DNA of 64,000 bases from Sphaerimonospora mesophila NBRC 14179 = JCM 3151 (GTDB taxonomy: Bacteria > Actinomycetota > Actinomycetes > Streptosporangiales > Streptosporangiaceae), in the NCBI GenBank assembly GCA_001552515.1, contig BCRI01000001.1, positions 88,006-152,005 on the forward strand, read 5' to 3'. The notes under the pieces were generated by a model. It did no database searches, was not told the DNA's origin, and worked only from the letters and a program-made list of their open reading frames with translations. A program made the position numbers and the translations under genes. This document shows, piece by piece, positions 54,189 to 62,036 of this stretch. Position 1 is the first letter of the stretch. Every line of letters begins with the position of its first letter.

Positions 54189-55697
54189 GTGAAGCGCACC
54201 ATTACCTTCGGTGGCATCGTCGCCGCCACGGGCCTGCTGGCCGCCGGTCTGGCCACGCCCGCCCAGGCCGCCGACGAGGTCGCCAAGGATGTTCTGGCCA
54301 ACACCAACTACGCCGCCCAGCAGGTCGCCAAGTTCTGGTACGGCGAGAACAAGGCCAACCTGATCAACGCGACGCCGTACAACGTCGAGACCACGCTCCC
54401 GGCCAAGCACGTGTCGGGTGGCGGTCCTGCCGCGGACACCAAGCCCGGTGTCGTTCCGGCGATCGGCGACGAGAAGAAGGCCGCGAGCAAGTCGAAGAAC
54501 GTCAACCTGCCCAAGACCTCGGGCAAGGTGTTCTTCATCGGCGCGGACAAGAAGCCGCACTGGTGCTCGGCGACCTCGGTCCAGTCGCAGTACCGCAACC
54601 TGGTCGCCACGGCCGGCCACTGCGTCTACGACACCGAGTCCAACAAGGCGACCCTCGACAAGTGGGTCTTCGTGCCGGGTTACTACCAGGGCAAGACCCC
54701 GTGGGGCATCTACGTCGGTAAGACCGCGTACACCCACTACGACTTCGACGTCTACGAGGACGGCGACCGCGACTACGCGTTCGTGACCGTCTACAACGGC
54801 GTCCTGCCCACCGGAGCGGCCGTCTCCAAGGACCCGGTGGCCTTCGAGACCAAGGCGCTCGCCGAGAAGGCGAAGGCCGACATCGAGGCGAACAAGGAGA
54901 ACGGGGCTTCCCGTCTCTGGATCGAGCGTGTCGTCGACACCAAGAAGATCGGCCCCGACCCGGTCGGCTCCGAGGTCCAGAAGACCGACGTCACCCGCGC
55001 CGCGTTCAAGGCCGTCGGCAACAACGCGAGCAAGGGCTACCCGGCGACCTACGCCCCGCACACGGGCGTGAACCGCCAGGAGTTCACCGGCAACAACGCC
55101 AAGCAGGCCTGGGAGACCGCCAAGGCCGCCGCGAAGGCGGGCAACGACGGCGTCTCGGCCGACGGCAAGGCGTACTTCCACACCTCCGGCGGCAAGTACT
55201 ACAAGCACACCTACTGGATCGAGTACGACGTGGACTACGTGCTCCACGGCAGGGTCCTGTGGGTGGGCCTGAAGGACGTCGGCCGTCTGGGCGACAACGT
55301 GGGCGGTCAGGGCCTGGCCTACAACCAGAAGGTCGGCGTGAACGTCTTCGTGTTCGGGTACCCGAGCGGGTCGCACCCGGACGGCAACCACGCCTACAAC
55401 GGCAAGACCCTCAAGTGGTCGTACGGCAAGACCTTCGCCGCGCAGGTCCCCGCCATCAAGGGCGAGGAGCTGGTCGGGGTCAAGTCGTCCTTCACCGGTG
55501 AGGGCTCGCTGGGCTCGTCCTGGCTGCTCCAGTACAAGAGCGCCAAGCGGATCGGCTACCTGAACGGCGTGACCATCGCGGTGGCCGACCGCGACGGCAA
55601 CAAGCGGATCGACACCAGCGTCTCCCCGTACTTCGACGGTGAGACCTACGGCGTCTACAAGGCCGCGGCCAGCCTCTGGTCCGGCAAGATCGTCTGA
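54189..55697 (+). CDS. Secreted trypsin-fold protein (probable pseudoprotease), paralog 2
   Basis: 502 residues from GTG 54189, the only member without a TTG start. Signal peptide ending TPAQA; His144, Cys126-Cys145, Asp195. The insert (54808-55266, about 153 residues) has an Ala/Lys-rich helical part (ETKALAEKAKADIEANKENG), WIERVVDTKKIG, and ends YYKHTYWIEYDVDYVLHGRV, which resembles the end of the paralog 4 insert. Nucleophile position: EGSLGSSWLLQY, Leu441. The C-terminal 180 residues are nearly identical to paralog 1. Confidence 0.85.
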   Translation: MKRTITFGGIVAATGLLAAGLATPAQAADEVAKDVLANTNYAAQQVAKFWYGENKANLINATPYNVETTLPAKHVSGGGPAADTKPGVVPAIGDEKKAASKSKNVNLPKTSGKVFFIGADKKPHWCSATSVQSQYRNLVATAGHCVYDTESNKATLDKWVFVPGYYQGKTPWGIYVGKTAYTHYDFDVYEDGDRDYAFVTVYNGVLPTGAAVSKDPVAFETKALAEKAKADIEANKENGASRLWIERVVDTKKIGPDPVGSEVQKTDVTRAAFKAVGNNASKGYPATYAPHTGVNRQEFTGNNAKQAWETAKAAAKAGNDGVSADGKAYFHTSGGKYYKHTYWIEYDVDYVLHGRVLWVGLKDVGRLGDNVGGQGLAYNQKVGVNVFVFGYPSGSHPDGNHAYNGKTLKWSYGKTFAAQVPAIKGEELVGVKSSFTGEGSLGSSWLLQYKSAKRIGYLNGVTIAVADRDGNKRIDTSVSPYFDGETYGVYKAAASLWSGKIV

Positions 55698-55723
55698 GGC
55701 ATTCCCTCCTGACGACCCGAAGG

Positions 55724-55753
55724 AAGGGCCCGACCGTCTCCGGTCGGGCCCTT
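55724..55753 (+). terminator. Terminator, paralog 2
   Basis: AAGGGCCCGACCG / CGGTCGGGCCCTT, perfect 13-bp arms with a 4-base loop. Confidence 0.88.
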
Positions 55754-55818
55754 TCCCGTGTCCCGGCCGAGCGATGTCGGCAGGCTCAGACGCACTCCGG
55801 GGGACCAACCGTTTCACG

Positions 55819-55846
55819 AACCTGTGTGATTTGCGTCACACAGGTT
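55819..55846. promoter_or_regulatory. Crp-like palindrome, paralog 3
   Basis: TGTGA-TTTGCG-TCACA at 55825-55840; symmetry extends to 11-bp arms, AACCTGTGTGA and TCACACAGGTT, the longest in the window. Centre 252 bp before the start codon. TGATCAGCGGAAACG follows at 55897-55911. Confidence 0.75.
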
Positions 55847-56010
55847 GGTGGATCGATCCATCACTCCCCGTGATCTAGATGACGGAACGCAGGCGATGAT
55901 CAGCGGAAACGTCTCCGACCGCAACTCTTTCTAGATGAGAGGGCGGCGGCCGAAATATTTGTCGCCGGATCTGGCACCGCATTCTTACCAGATCTTCCCT
56001 TCATTCCTCG

Positions 56011-56078
56011 TATAACGTTCATCTCGTTCCTTACTGACGGATGGGGCGCAAGTGACGCCTCACGACAGACCAGGGAGA
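56011..56078 (+). promoter_or_regulatory. Promoter and structured leader, paralog 3
   Basis: -10-like TATAAC (56011-56016), leader from TTCCTTACTGACGG (56027). Hairpin and the four-codon frame ending in TGA are identical to paralog 1. Confidence 0.65.
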
Positions 56079-56084
56079 ACCCCC

Positions 56085-57599
56085 TTGAAGCGCACGATCG
56101 CTTTCGGCGGCATTGTCGCCTCCGCCGGCCTGCTGGCCGCCGGTCTCGCCGCTCCGGCTCAGGCCGCTGACAAGCCCGCCGCGGTCAACCTGGCCAACAC
56201 CAACCTCGCCGCGCAGCAGGTGGCGGCGTTCTGGTACGGCGAGGCCAAGGCCAACCTGATCCAGGCCACGCCGTACAACGTGGAGACCACCGTTCCGGCC
56301 AAGCACGTGTCGGGTGGTGGCCCGACCGCGGACACCAAGCCGGGCGTGGTTCCGGCGATCGGCGACGAGAAGAAGGCCGCGTCGAAGTCGAAGAACGTCA
56401 ACCTGCCCAAGACCTCGGGCAAGGTGTTCTTCATCGGCGCCGACGGCAAGCCGCACTGGTGCTCGGCCTCCTCCGTCCAGGCGCAGTACCGCAACCTGGT
56501 CGCCACGGCCGGCCACTGCGTCTACGACACCGAGTCCAACAAGGCCACCCTCGACAAGTGGGTCTTCATCCCGGGCTACTACGAGGGCAAGACCCCGTGG
56601 GGCATCTACGTCGGTAAGACCGCGTACACGCACTACGACTACGACGTCTACGAGGACGGCGACCGCAACTACGCGTTCGTGACCGTCTACAACGGCGTGC
56701 TGCCCGAGGCCGCCTGGGGCAGCAAGGACTGGACGTCCAAGTCCTTCAAGAAGGAGAGCCACGCCAAGTACTGGCTGAAGAGGCTCCAGAACGACAAGAA
56801 GACCGGCTACTCCGACCTGCAGATCGTGGCCACCCCGGACATGAAGCAGAAGGTGAAGCTCGGCACGCCGGACTCCATCAAGGTCGAGCCGGCCAGCGTG
56901 GCCGACCTCGCGGTCGACCCCTCCACCATCGACAACGCCCGGGCCACGCTGGAGGAGCAGGCCGTCGTCGGCACCTCCACGTACAGCGATGGAACGTGGG
57001 GCGTCACCGTCAAGAAGGTTTGGGGCGGCCAGGAGGGCTGGAACAGCACCGACCCGGCCAAGCAGACGGTCTACACCTTCAAGAAGGACGGCAAGACCTA
57101 CCAGGCGACCTTCTGGGGCGCCTTCAAGGTCAAGGACTACGTCATCACCGGCAAGATCCTCCGGATCGGCCTGAAGGACGTCGGCCGCCTGGGCGACAAC
57201 GTGGGCGGTCAGGGCCTGGCCTACAACCAGAAGATCGGCAAGGCCGTGTTCGTGTTCGGCTACCCGAGCGGGTCGCACCCGGACGGCAACTACGCCTACT
57301 CCGGCAAGACCCTCAAGTGGGCGTACGGCAAGACCTTCGCCGCGCAGGCCCCGGCCATCAAGGCCGAGGAACTGCAGGCGATCAAGTCGTCCTTCACCGG
57401 TGAGGGCTCGGTCGGCTCGTCCTGGCTGCTCAACTACAAGAGCGCCAAGCGGATCGGCTACCTGAACGGTGTCACCATCGCGGTGGCCGACCGCGATGGC
57501 AACAAGCGCATCGACACCAGCCTCTCGCCGTACTTCGACGGTGAGACCTACGGCGTCTACCAGGCCGCGGCCAACAACTGGTCCGGCAAGATCGTCTAA
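56085..57599 (+). CDS. Secreted trypsin-fold protein (probable pseudoprotease), paralog 3
   Basis: 504 residues from TTG 56085. Signal peptide ending AAPAQA; His144, Cys126-Cys145, Asp195. The insert (56704-57170, about 155 residues) begins EAAWGSKDWTSKSFKKESHA, contains a Val/Asp-rich part (PASVADLAVDPSTIDNARAT) and WGVTVKKVWGGQEGWNSTDP. It is nearly identical to the insert of paralog 5, about 3.7 kb away on the other strand. Nucleophile position: EGSVGSSWLLNY, Val443. Confidence 0.85.
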   Translation: MKRTIAFGGIVASAGLLAAGLAAPAQAADKPAAVNLANTNLAAQQVAAFWYGEAKANLIQATPYNVETTVPAKHVSGGGPTADTKPGVVPAIGDEKKAASKSKNVNLPKTSGKVFFIGADGKPHWCSASSVQAQYRNLVATAGHCVYDTESNKATLDKWVFIPGYYEGKTPWGIYVGKTAYTHYDYDVYEDGDRNYAFVTVYNGVLPEAAWGSKDWTSKSFKKESHAKYWLKRLQNDKKTGYSDLQIVATPDMKQKVKLGTPDSIKVEPASVADLAVDPSTIDNARATLEEQAVVGTSTYSDGTWGVTVKKVWGGQEGWNSTDPAKQTVYTFKKDGKTYQATFWGAFKVKDYVITGKILRIGLKDVGRLGDNVGGQGLAYNQKIGKAVFVFGYPSGSHPDGNYAYSGKTLKWAYGKTFAAQAPAIKAEELQAIKSSFTGEGSVGSSWLLNYKSAKRIGYLNGVTIAVADRDGNKRIDTSLSPYFDGETYGVYQAAANNWSGKIV

Positions 57600-57624
57600 G
57601 GCATCGCCTCCTGACGACCCAAGG

Positions 57625-57654
57625 AAGGGCCCGGCTGTCACCAGCCGGGCCCTT
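57625..57654 (+). terminator. Terminator, paralog 3
   Basis: AAGGGCCCGGCTG / CAGCCGGGCCCTT, perfect 13-bp arms with a 4-base loop, 26 bases after the stop. Confidence 0.88.
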
Positions 57655-57806
57655 TCCCGTTCCCCCCGGAAGCTCCCCCACACGGAGCGGAGCGGGCCGT
57701 ACGGCCGAGACGGCGCCCGCCTGGGGGCGTTCCGTCGAGGATGCCCGGGTGCCGCTGCGGGCAATATCAGACGTGATCACATGGGCTTTCGGTTTCCTTC
57801 CAAAGA

Positions 57807-57822
57807 TGTGATTTACATCACA
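57807..57822. promoter_or_regulatory. Crp-like palindrome, paralog 4
   Basis: TGTGA-TTTACA-TCACA. Centre 247 bp before the start codon. ATCAGACGTGATCAC at 57766-57780 and GGCTTTCGGTTTCCTTC lie just upstream; the same pair occurs upstream of paralog 5. Confidence 0.7.
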
Positions 57823-57982
57823 CTTTCTCGCCGTACGATCACTCACCCCATGTGATCAGGCCTTTCGCGATCTCACCCCTCAACAGGAGAAACTCGATCG
57901 CCCGCCAGAGGTGATCAAGGAAGAGCGCATCCTCCCCGACGGCCGGTGCGGCGGTTGACCCGTTTTATTCACAGATTCCTCT

Positions 57983-58053
57983 TATAGCTTGCTAAGGGAG
58001 TTCCTTTACTGACGTTTGGGGCGTGGAACGGCCCCCACGACAGAGCAAGGAGA
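57983..58053 (+). promoter_or_regulatory. Promoter and structured leader, paralog 4
   Basis: -10-like TATAGC (57983-57988), leader from TTCCTTTACTGACG (58001). The hairpin is GGGGC / GCCCC here, both arms changed against paralogs 1-3; ATG of the small frame is TTG. Ribosome-binding site AAGGAGAG. Confidence 0.65.
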
Positions 58054-58061
58054 GCACACCC

Positions 58062-59543
58062 TTGAAGCACACCCTCACTCTCGGTAGCATCGCGGCCACC
58101 GGCCTGCTGGCCTCGGCCGTCGTTACCGCTACCCCCGCGAACGCCGGCGGCGATGTCTCCAAGGACACCCTGGTCGGCTCCAACTTCGCCGCGCAGCAGG
58201 TCGCGGCCTTCTGGTTCGGCCAGAACAAGGCCAACCTGCGCAACGCCAAGCCGTACAACGTGGAGACCACCGTCCCGGCCAGGCACATCTCCAAGGGCGG
58301 GCCCGCTCCCGACAGCAAGCCCGGGATCGTGCCGTCGAGCGCCGACAAGAAGACCTCGGGAAGCCGGTCGAAGAACGTCAACCTGCCCCGCACCACGGGC
58401 AAGGTGTTCTTCATCGGCGCGGACAAGAAGCCGCACTGGTGCACCGCCACCTCGGTGCAGTCGCACTACCGCAACCTCGTCGCCACCGCCGGCCATTGCG
58501 TGTACGACACCAAGTCGAACAAGGCGACGATGGACAAGTGGGTCTTCGTCCCCGGTTACTACCAGGGCAAGACCCCGTGGGGCATCTACGTGGGCAAGCA
58601 GGCCTTCACCCACTACGACTTCGACGTCTACGAGGACGGCGACCGCGACTACGCGTTCGTGACCGTCTACAACGGCGTGCTGCCCACCTCGACCGGGGGC
58701 AGCAAGAGGTACCAGTCCAAGAACTACGAGACCCACTGGCAGGCCACGCGGGCGCTGCGGAAGCTCCGGGCCGACAAGAGCACCGGCTACAGCCACCTCC
58801 GCATCCGGTCGGTGATCGACACCCGCCACGTCGTCAAGGAGGGCACGAGGGAGTCGAAGAAGGTCTACGTCAAGCGGGCCGACTGGAAGAAGCTGAACCC
58901 CGAGGGCACCCCCGCTAACGGGCCGTTCAAGCAGGGCACCGGCGTCACCACCAAGAAGAGTGACACCAAGCCCGCCGGCTGGAACCAGGGCCACGAGTCG
59001 GCCGACGGCAAGACCTTCTACTGGAAGAAGGAGGGTGACAAGTACGTCACCCGCACCTACTGGATCAACTACGACCTCGACTACAAGATCACCGGAAGGG
59101 TCCTCAAGATCGGCCTGAAGGACGTGGGCCGTCTGGGCGACAACGTCGGTGGTCAGGGCCTGGCCTACAACCAGAAGATCGGCAAGAAGGTCTTCGTGTT
59201 CGGCTACCCGAGCGGGTCGCACCCGGACGGCAACCACGCCTACTCCGGCAAGACCCTCAAGTGGTCGTACGGCAAGACCTTCGCGGCGCAGGCCCCGGCC
59301 ATCAAGGCTCAGGAACTGCAGGGCGTCAAGTCGTCCTTCACCGGTGAGGGCTCGCTGGGCTCGGCCTGGCTGCTCAACTACAAGAACAGCCGCCGTCTGG
59401 GCTACCTGAACGGTGTGACGATCGCGGTGGCGGACCGCGACGGCAACAAGCGCATCGACACCAGCCTCTCGCCGTACTTCGACGGTGAGACCTACGGCGT
59501 CTACAAGGCCGCCGCCAAGATGTGGTCCGGCAAGATCGCCTGA
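58062..59543 (+). CDS. Secreted trypsin-fold protein (probable pseudoprotease), paralog 4
   Basis: 493 residues from TTG 58062. The most divergent N-terminus (MKHTLTLGSIAATGLLASAV, ending TPANA); propeptide-like part also differs (ISKGGPAPDSKPGIVPSSAD). His145, Cys127-Cys146, Asp196. The insert (58684-59114, about 143 residues) has THWQATRALRKLRADKSTGY, SHLRIRSVIDTRHV and SADGKTFYWKKEGDKYVTRT. Nucleophile position: EGSLGSAWLLNY, Leu432. It is the last plus-strand member and converges on paralog 5. Confidence 0.85.
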   Translation: MKHTLTLGSIAATGLLASAVVTATPANAGGDVSKDTLVGSNFAAQQVAAFWFGQNKANLRNAKPYNVETTVPARHISKGGPAPDSKPGIVPSSADKKTSGSRSKNVNLPRTTGKVFFIGADKKPHWCTATSVQSHYRNLVATAGHCVYDTKSNKATMDKWVFVPGYYQGKTPWGIYVGKQAFTHYDFDVYEDGDRDYAFVTVYNGVLPTSTGGSKRYQSKNYETHWQATRALRKLRADKSTGYSHLRIRSVIDTRHVVKEGTRESKKVYVKRADWKKLNPEGTPANGPFKQGTGVTTKKSDTKPAGWNQGHESADGKTFYWKKEGDKYVTRTYWINYDLDYKITGRVLKIGLKDVGRLGDNVGGQGLAYNQKIGKKVFVFGYPSGSHPDGNHAYSGKTLKWSYGKTFAAQAPAIKAQELQGVKSSFTGEGSLGSAWLLNYKNSRRLGYLNGVTIAVADRDGNKRIDTSLSPYFDGETYGVYKAAAKMWSGKIA

Positions 59544-59657
59544 GTCTTCGCCTCCCGACGAGGCCGGCGGTTACCCCGCCCATCCGTCCGCCCGGTCCGG
59601 CTTCCCTGGTCACCGTTCCGGGCGGCGATGAAAAGGCCTCCGGGTAGGCGGAGGTCC

Positions 59658-59689
59658 AAGGGCCCGGCCGCCCCTCCGGCCGGGCCCTT
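59658..59689 (+). terminator. Terminator, paralog 4
   Basis: AAGGGCCCGGCCG / CGGCCGGGCCCTT, perfect 13-bp arms, 115 bases after the stop, further than in the other copies. Confidence 0.8.
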
Positions 59690-59922
59690 TCCCGTTCCCA
59701 CCCGCCGATCCACCGGGACCGTTCCGTACGAAATCCGCGGGCCGGAAATCTCCGTACCCCGGCCCGCCGATGATCGAAGCCAATCGACCATGACGTTGTT
59801 GCTGCTCTGGCGCCCGTTTTCGCGCAATAACGTCGTGATCGATTGGGTCGGGTGCCGATTCCGGCGAGAGCCGGGCTCGCCCGGTCCGCAGGCGTACGAA
59901 TCGGACTGACCCCGGACACGGG

Positions 59923-59951
59923 AAAGGGCCCGGCTGGCTGCCGAGCCCTTT
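59923..59951 (-). terminator. Terminator, paralog 5
   Basis: Arms AAAGGGCCCGGC and GCCGAGCCCTTT with one mismatch, 5-base loop, 23 bases after the minus-strand stop. Confidence 0.75.
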
Positions 59952-59974
59952 CTCTGTCGTCCGCCGGGAAGGGA

Positions 59975-61492
59975 TCAGACGATCTTTCCGGACCAGTTCT
60001 TGGCCGCGGAGGCGTAGACGCCGTAGGTCTCACCGTCGAAGTACGGCGAGAGGCTGGTGTCGATGCGCTTGTTGCCGTCACGGTCCGCCACCGCGATGGT
60101 GACACCGTTCAGGTAACCGATCCGCTTGGCGCTCTTGTAGTTGAGCAGCCAGGCGGAGCCCAGCGAGCCCTCACCGGTGAAGGACGACTTGATGCCCTGC
60201 AGCTCCTCGCCCTTGATGGCCGGCGCGGTAGCCGCGAAGGTCTTGCCGTACGCCCACTTGAGGGTCTTGCCGGTGTACGCGTGGTTGCCGTCCGGGTGCG
60301 ACCCGCTCGGGTAACCGAACACGAAGTGCGCCTTGCCCAGCTTCTGGTTGTAGGCCAGGCCCTGACCACCGACGTTGTCGCCCAGACGGCCGACGTCCTT
60401 CAGGCCGATCCGGAGGATCTTGCCGGTGATGACGTAGTCCTTGACCTTGAAGGCGCCCCAGAAGGTCGCCTGGTAGGTCTTGCCGTCCTTCTTGAAGGTG
60501 TAGACCGTCTGCTTGGCCGGGTCGGTGCTGTTCCAGCCCTCCTGGCCGCGCCAGACCCTCTTGACGGTGACGCCCCACGTTCCATCGCTGTACGTGGAGG
60601 TACCCTGCTTGGCCTGGTTCTCCAGGGTGGTCCGAGCTCCGTTGACGGTGGCCGGGTCGACCGCGAGGTCGGCCACACTGGCCGGCTCGACCTTGGTGGA
60701 GTCCGGCGTGCCGAGCTTCACCTTCTGCTTCATGTCCGGGGTGGCCACGATCTGCAGGTCGGAGTAGCCGGTCTTCTTGTCGTTCTGGAGCTTCTTCAGC
60801 CAGTACTTGGCGTGGCTCTCCTTCTTGAAGGACTTGGACTTCCAGTCCTTGCTGCCCCAGGCGCCGTCGGGCAGAACACCGTTGTACACCGTGACGAACG
60901 CGTAGTCGCGGTCGCCGTCCTCGTAGACGTCGAAGTCGTAGTGCGTGTACGCGGTCTTACCCACGTAGATGCCCCACGGGGTCTTGCCCTGGTAGTAACC
61001 CGGGATGAAGACCCACTTGTCCATCGTGGCCTTGTTGGACTCGGTGTCGTACACACAGTGTCCGGCCGTGGCGACCAGGTTGCGGTACGAAGACTGCACC
61101 GAGGTCGCCGAGCACCAGTGCGGGTTGCCGTCGGCGCCGATGAAGAACACCTTGCCCGTGGTCTTGGGCAGGTTGACGTTCTTCGACTTCGACGCGGTCT
61201 TCTTCTCATCGCCGATCGCCGGAACCACACCGGGCTTGGTGTCCGCGGACGGGCCACCACCCGAAACGTGCTTGGCAGAGACCTTGGTCTCCACCGCGTA
61301 CGGCTTGGCGTTGAGCAGGTTGGCCTTGTTCTCGCCATACCAGAACATGGCGACCTGCTGGGCGGCAAGGTTGGTGTTGGCCAGGGTGTCGCTGGCGACG
61401 TCACCGGCGGCCTGAGCGGGGGTGGCGGCGAGGCCGGCGGCCAGCATGCCGGCGCTGGCGACGATGCCACCGAATGCGAGAGTGCGCTTCAA
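59975..61492 (-). CDS. Secreted trypsin-fold protein (probable pseudoprotease), paralog 5
   Basis: 505 residues from TTG 61492 (AAGGAGA upstream). Signal peptide ending TPAQA; His145, Cys127-Cys146, Asp196. Insert 60405-60868 is an almost exact match to that of paralog 3 (WGSKDWKSKSFKKESHA; WGVTVKRVWRGQEGWNSTDP), while its N-terminal part is closer to paralog 1 (KVSAKHVSGGGPSADTKPGV). Nucleophile position: EGSLGSAWLLNY, Leu444, as in paralog 4. The mixture suggests recombination between family members. Confidence 0.85.
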   Translation of the reverse strand: MKRTLAFGGIVASAGMLAAGLAATPAQAAGDVASDTLANTNLAAQQVAMFWYGENKANLLNAKPYAVETKVSAKHVSGGGPSADTKPGVVPAIGDEKKTASKSKNVNLPKTTGKVFFIGADGNPHWCSATSVQSSYRNLVATAGHCVYDTESNKATMDKWVFIPGYYQGKTPWGIYVGKTAYTHYDFDVYEDGDRDYAFVTVYNGVLPDGAWGSKDWKSKSFKKESHAKYWLKKLQNDKKTGYSDLQIVATPDMKQKVKLGTPDSTKVEPASVADLAVDPATVNGARTTLENQAKQGTSTYSDGTWGVTVKRVWRGQEGWNSTDPAKQTVYTFKKDGKTYQATFWGAFKVKDYVITGKILRIGLKDVGRLGDNVGGQGLAYNQKLGKAHFVFGYPSGSHPDGNHAYTGKTLKWAYGKTFAATAPAIKGEELQGIKSSFTGEGSLGSAWLLNYKSAKRIGYLNGVTIAVADRDGNKRIDTSLSPYFDGETYGVYASAAKNWSGKIV

Positions 61493-61497
61493 GGGAA

Positions 61498-61566
61498 TCT
61501 CCTTGGTCTGTCGTGAGGCACCATCTGCGCCCCATGCGTCAGTAAAGGAACGGTCAGCAAGGTATA
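61498..61566 (-). promoter_or_regulatory. Promoter and structured leader, paralog 5
   Basis: -10-like TATACC (61566-61561), leader from TTCCTTTACTGACGC (61550). Hairpin GGGGCGC / GTGCCTC with a G-U pair replacing a G-C pair. Confidence 0.65.
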
Positions 61567-61729
61567 CGGGAAAATTGCGAAAAGGTAGGCGGGTGAGTCA
61601 CGTCTTCCGTCGCCAAGGGGCCCGACACCCGCCCCCTCACGCCCCCGTTGACAGCACGTTTCCCCTGTACATGACGGGTTGCAGTCGGCCCGGACCCCGG
61701 CACGCTCCCCCAAACAGGCAAGGCAGAAA

Positions 61730-61745
61730 TGTGACGAAGGTCACA
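61730..61745. promoter_or_regulatory. Crp-like palindrome, paralog 5
   Basis: TGTGA-CGAAGG-TCACA. Centre 245 bp before the start codon. GTGATCACGTCTGA lies beyond it at 61772-61785. Confidence 0.7.
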
Positions 61746-61985
61746 TTAGATGAAGGAAACCGAAAGGGCCTGTGATCACGTCTGAGACGTCCCGCCTCCG
61801 CGCCCGCCAATCGGCGGCAGACCGGCGAGCCGGCGCTTCACCGGGGATGAACGTCCCGAGCCCTTCGAACGGCCCGCAGAGAGCCTTCAGGCGGCTCCCC
61901 GGCCAGGGCGTGATCGCAGGCAGAGGGCTCGGTGGCCGCCTCAGGAAAGTGGCCGCCTCGGAAAAGTGGCCGCCTCAGGAAACAC

Positions 61986-62016
61986 GAAGGGGCCCGGCTT
62001 ACCGCCGGGCCCCTTC
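61986..62016 (-). terminator. Terminator, paralog 6
   Basis: GAAGGGGCCCGGC / GCCGGGCCCCTTC, perfect 13-bp arms, 5-base loop. Confidence 0.88.
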
Positions 62017-62036
62017 TGTCGTCATCCGGGAAGGGA

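Noticed and set aside
61489..61713. 74-residue minus-strand frame across the leader of paralog 5
   Set aside because: No conservation in the other five leaders; it crosses promoter and ribosome-binding site of the real gene.
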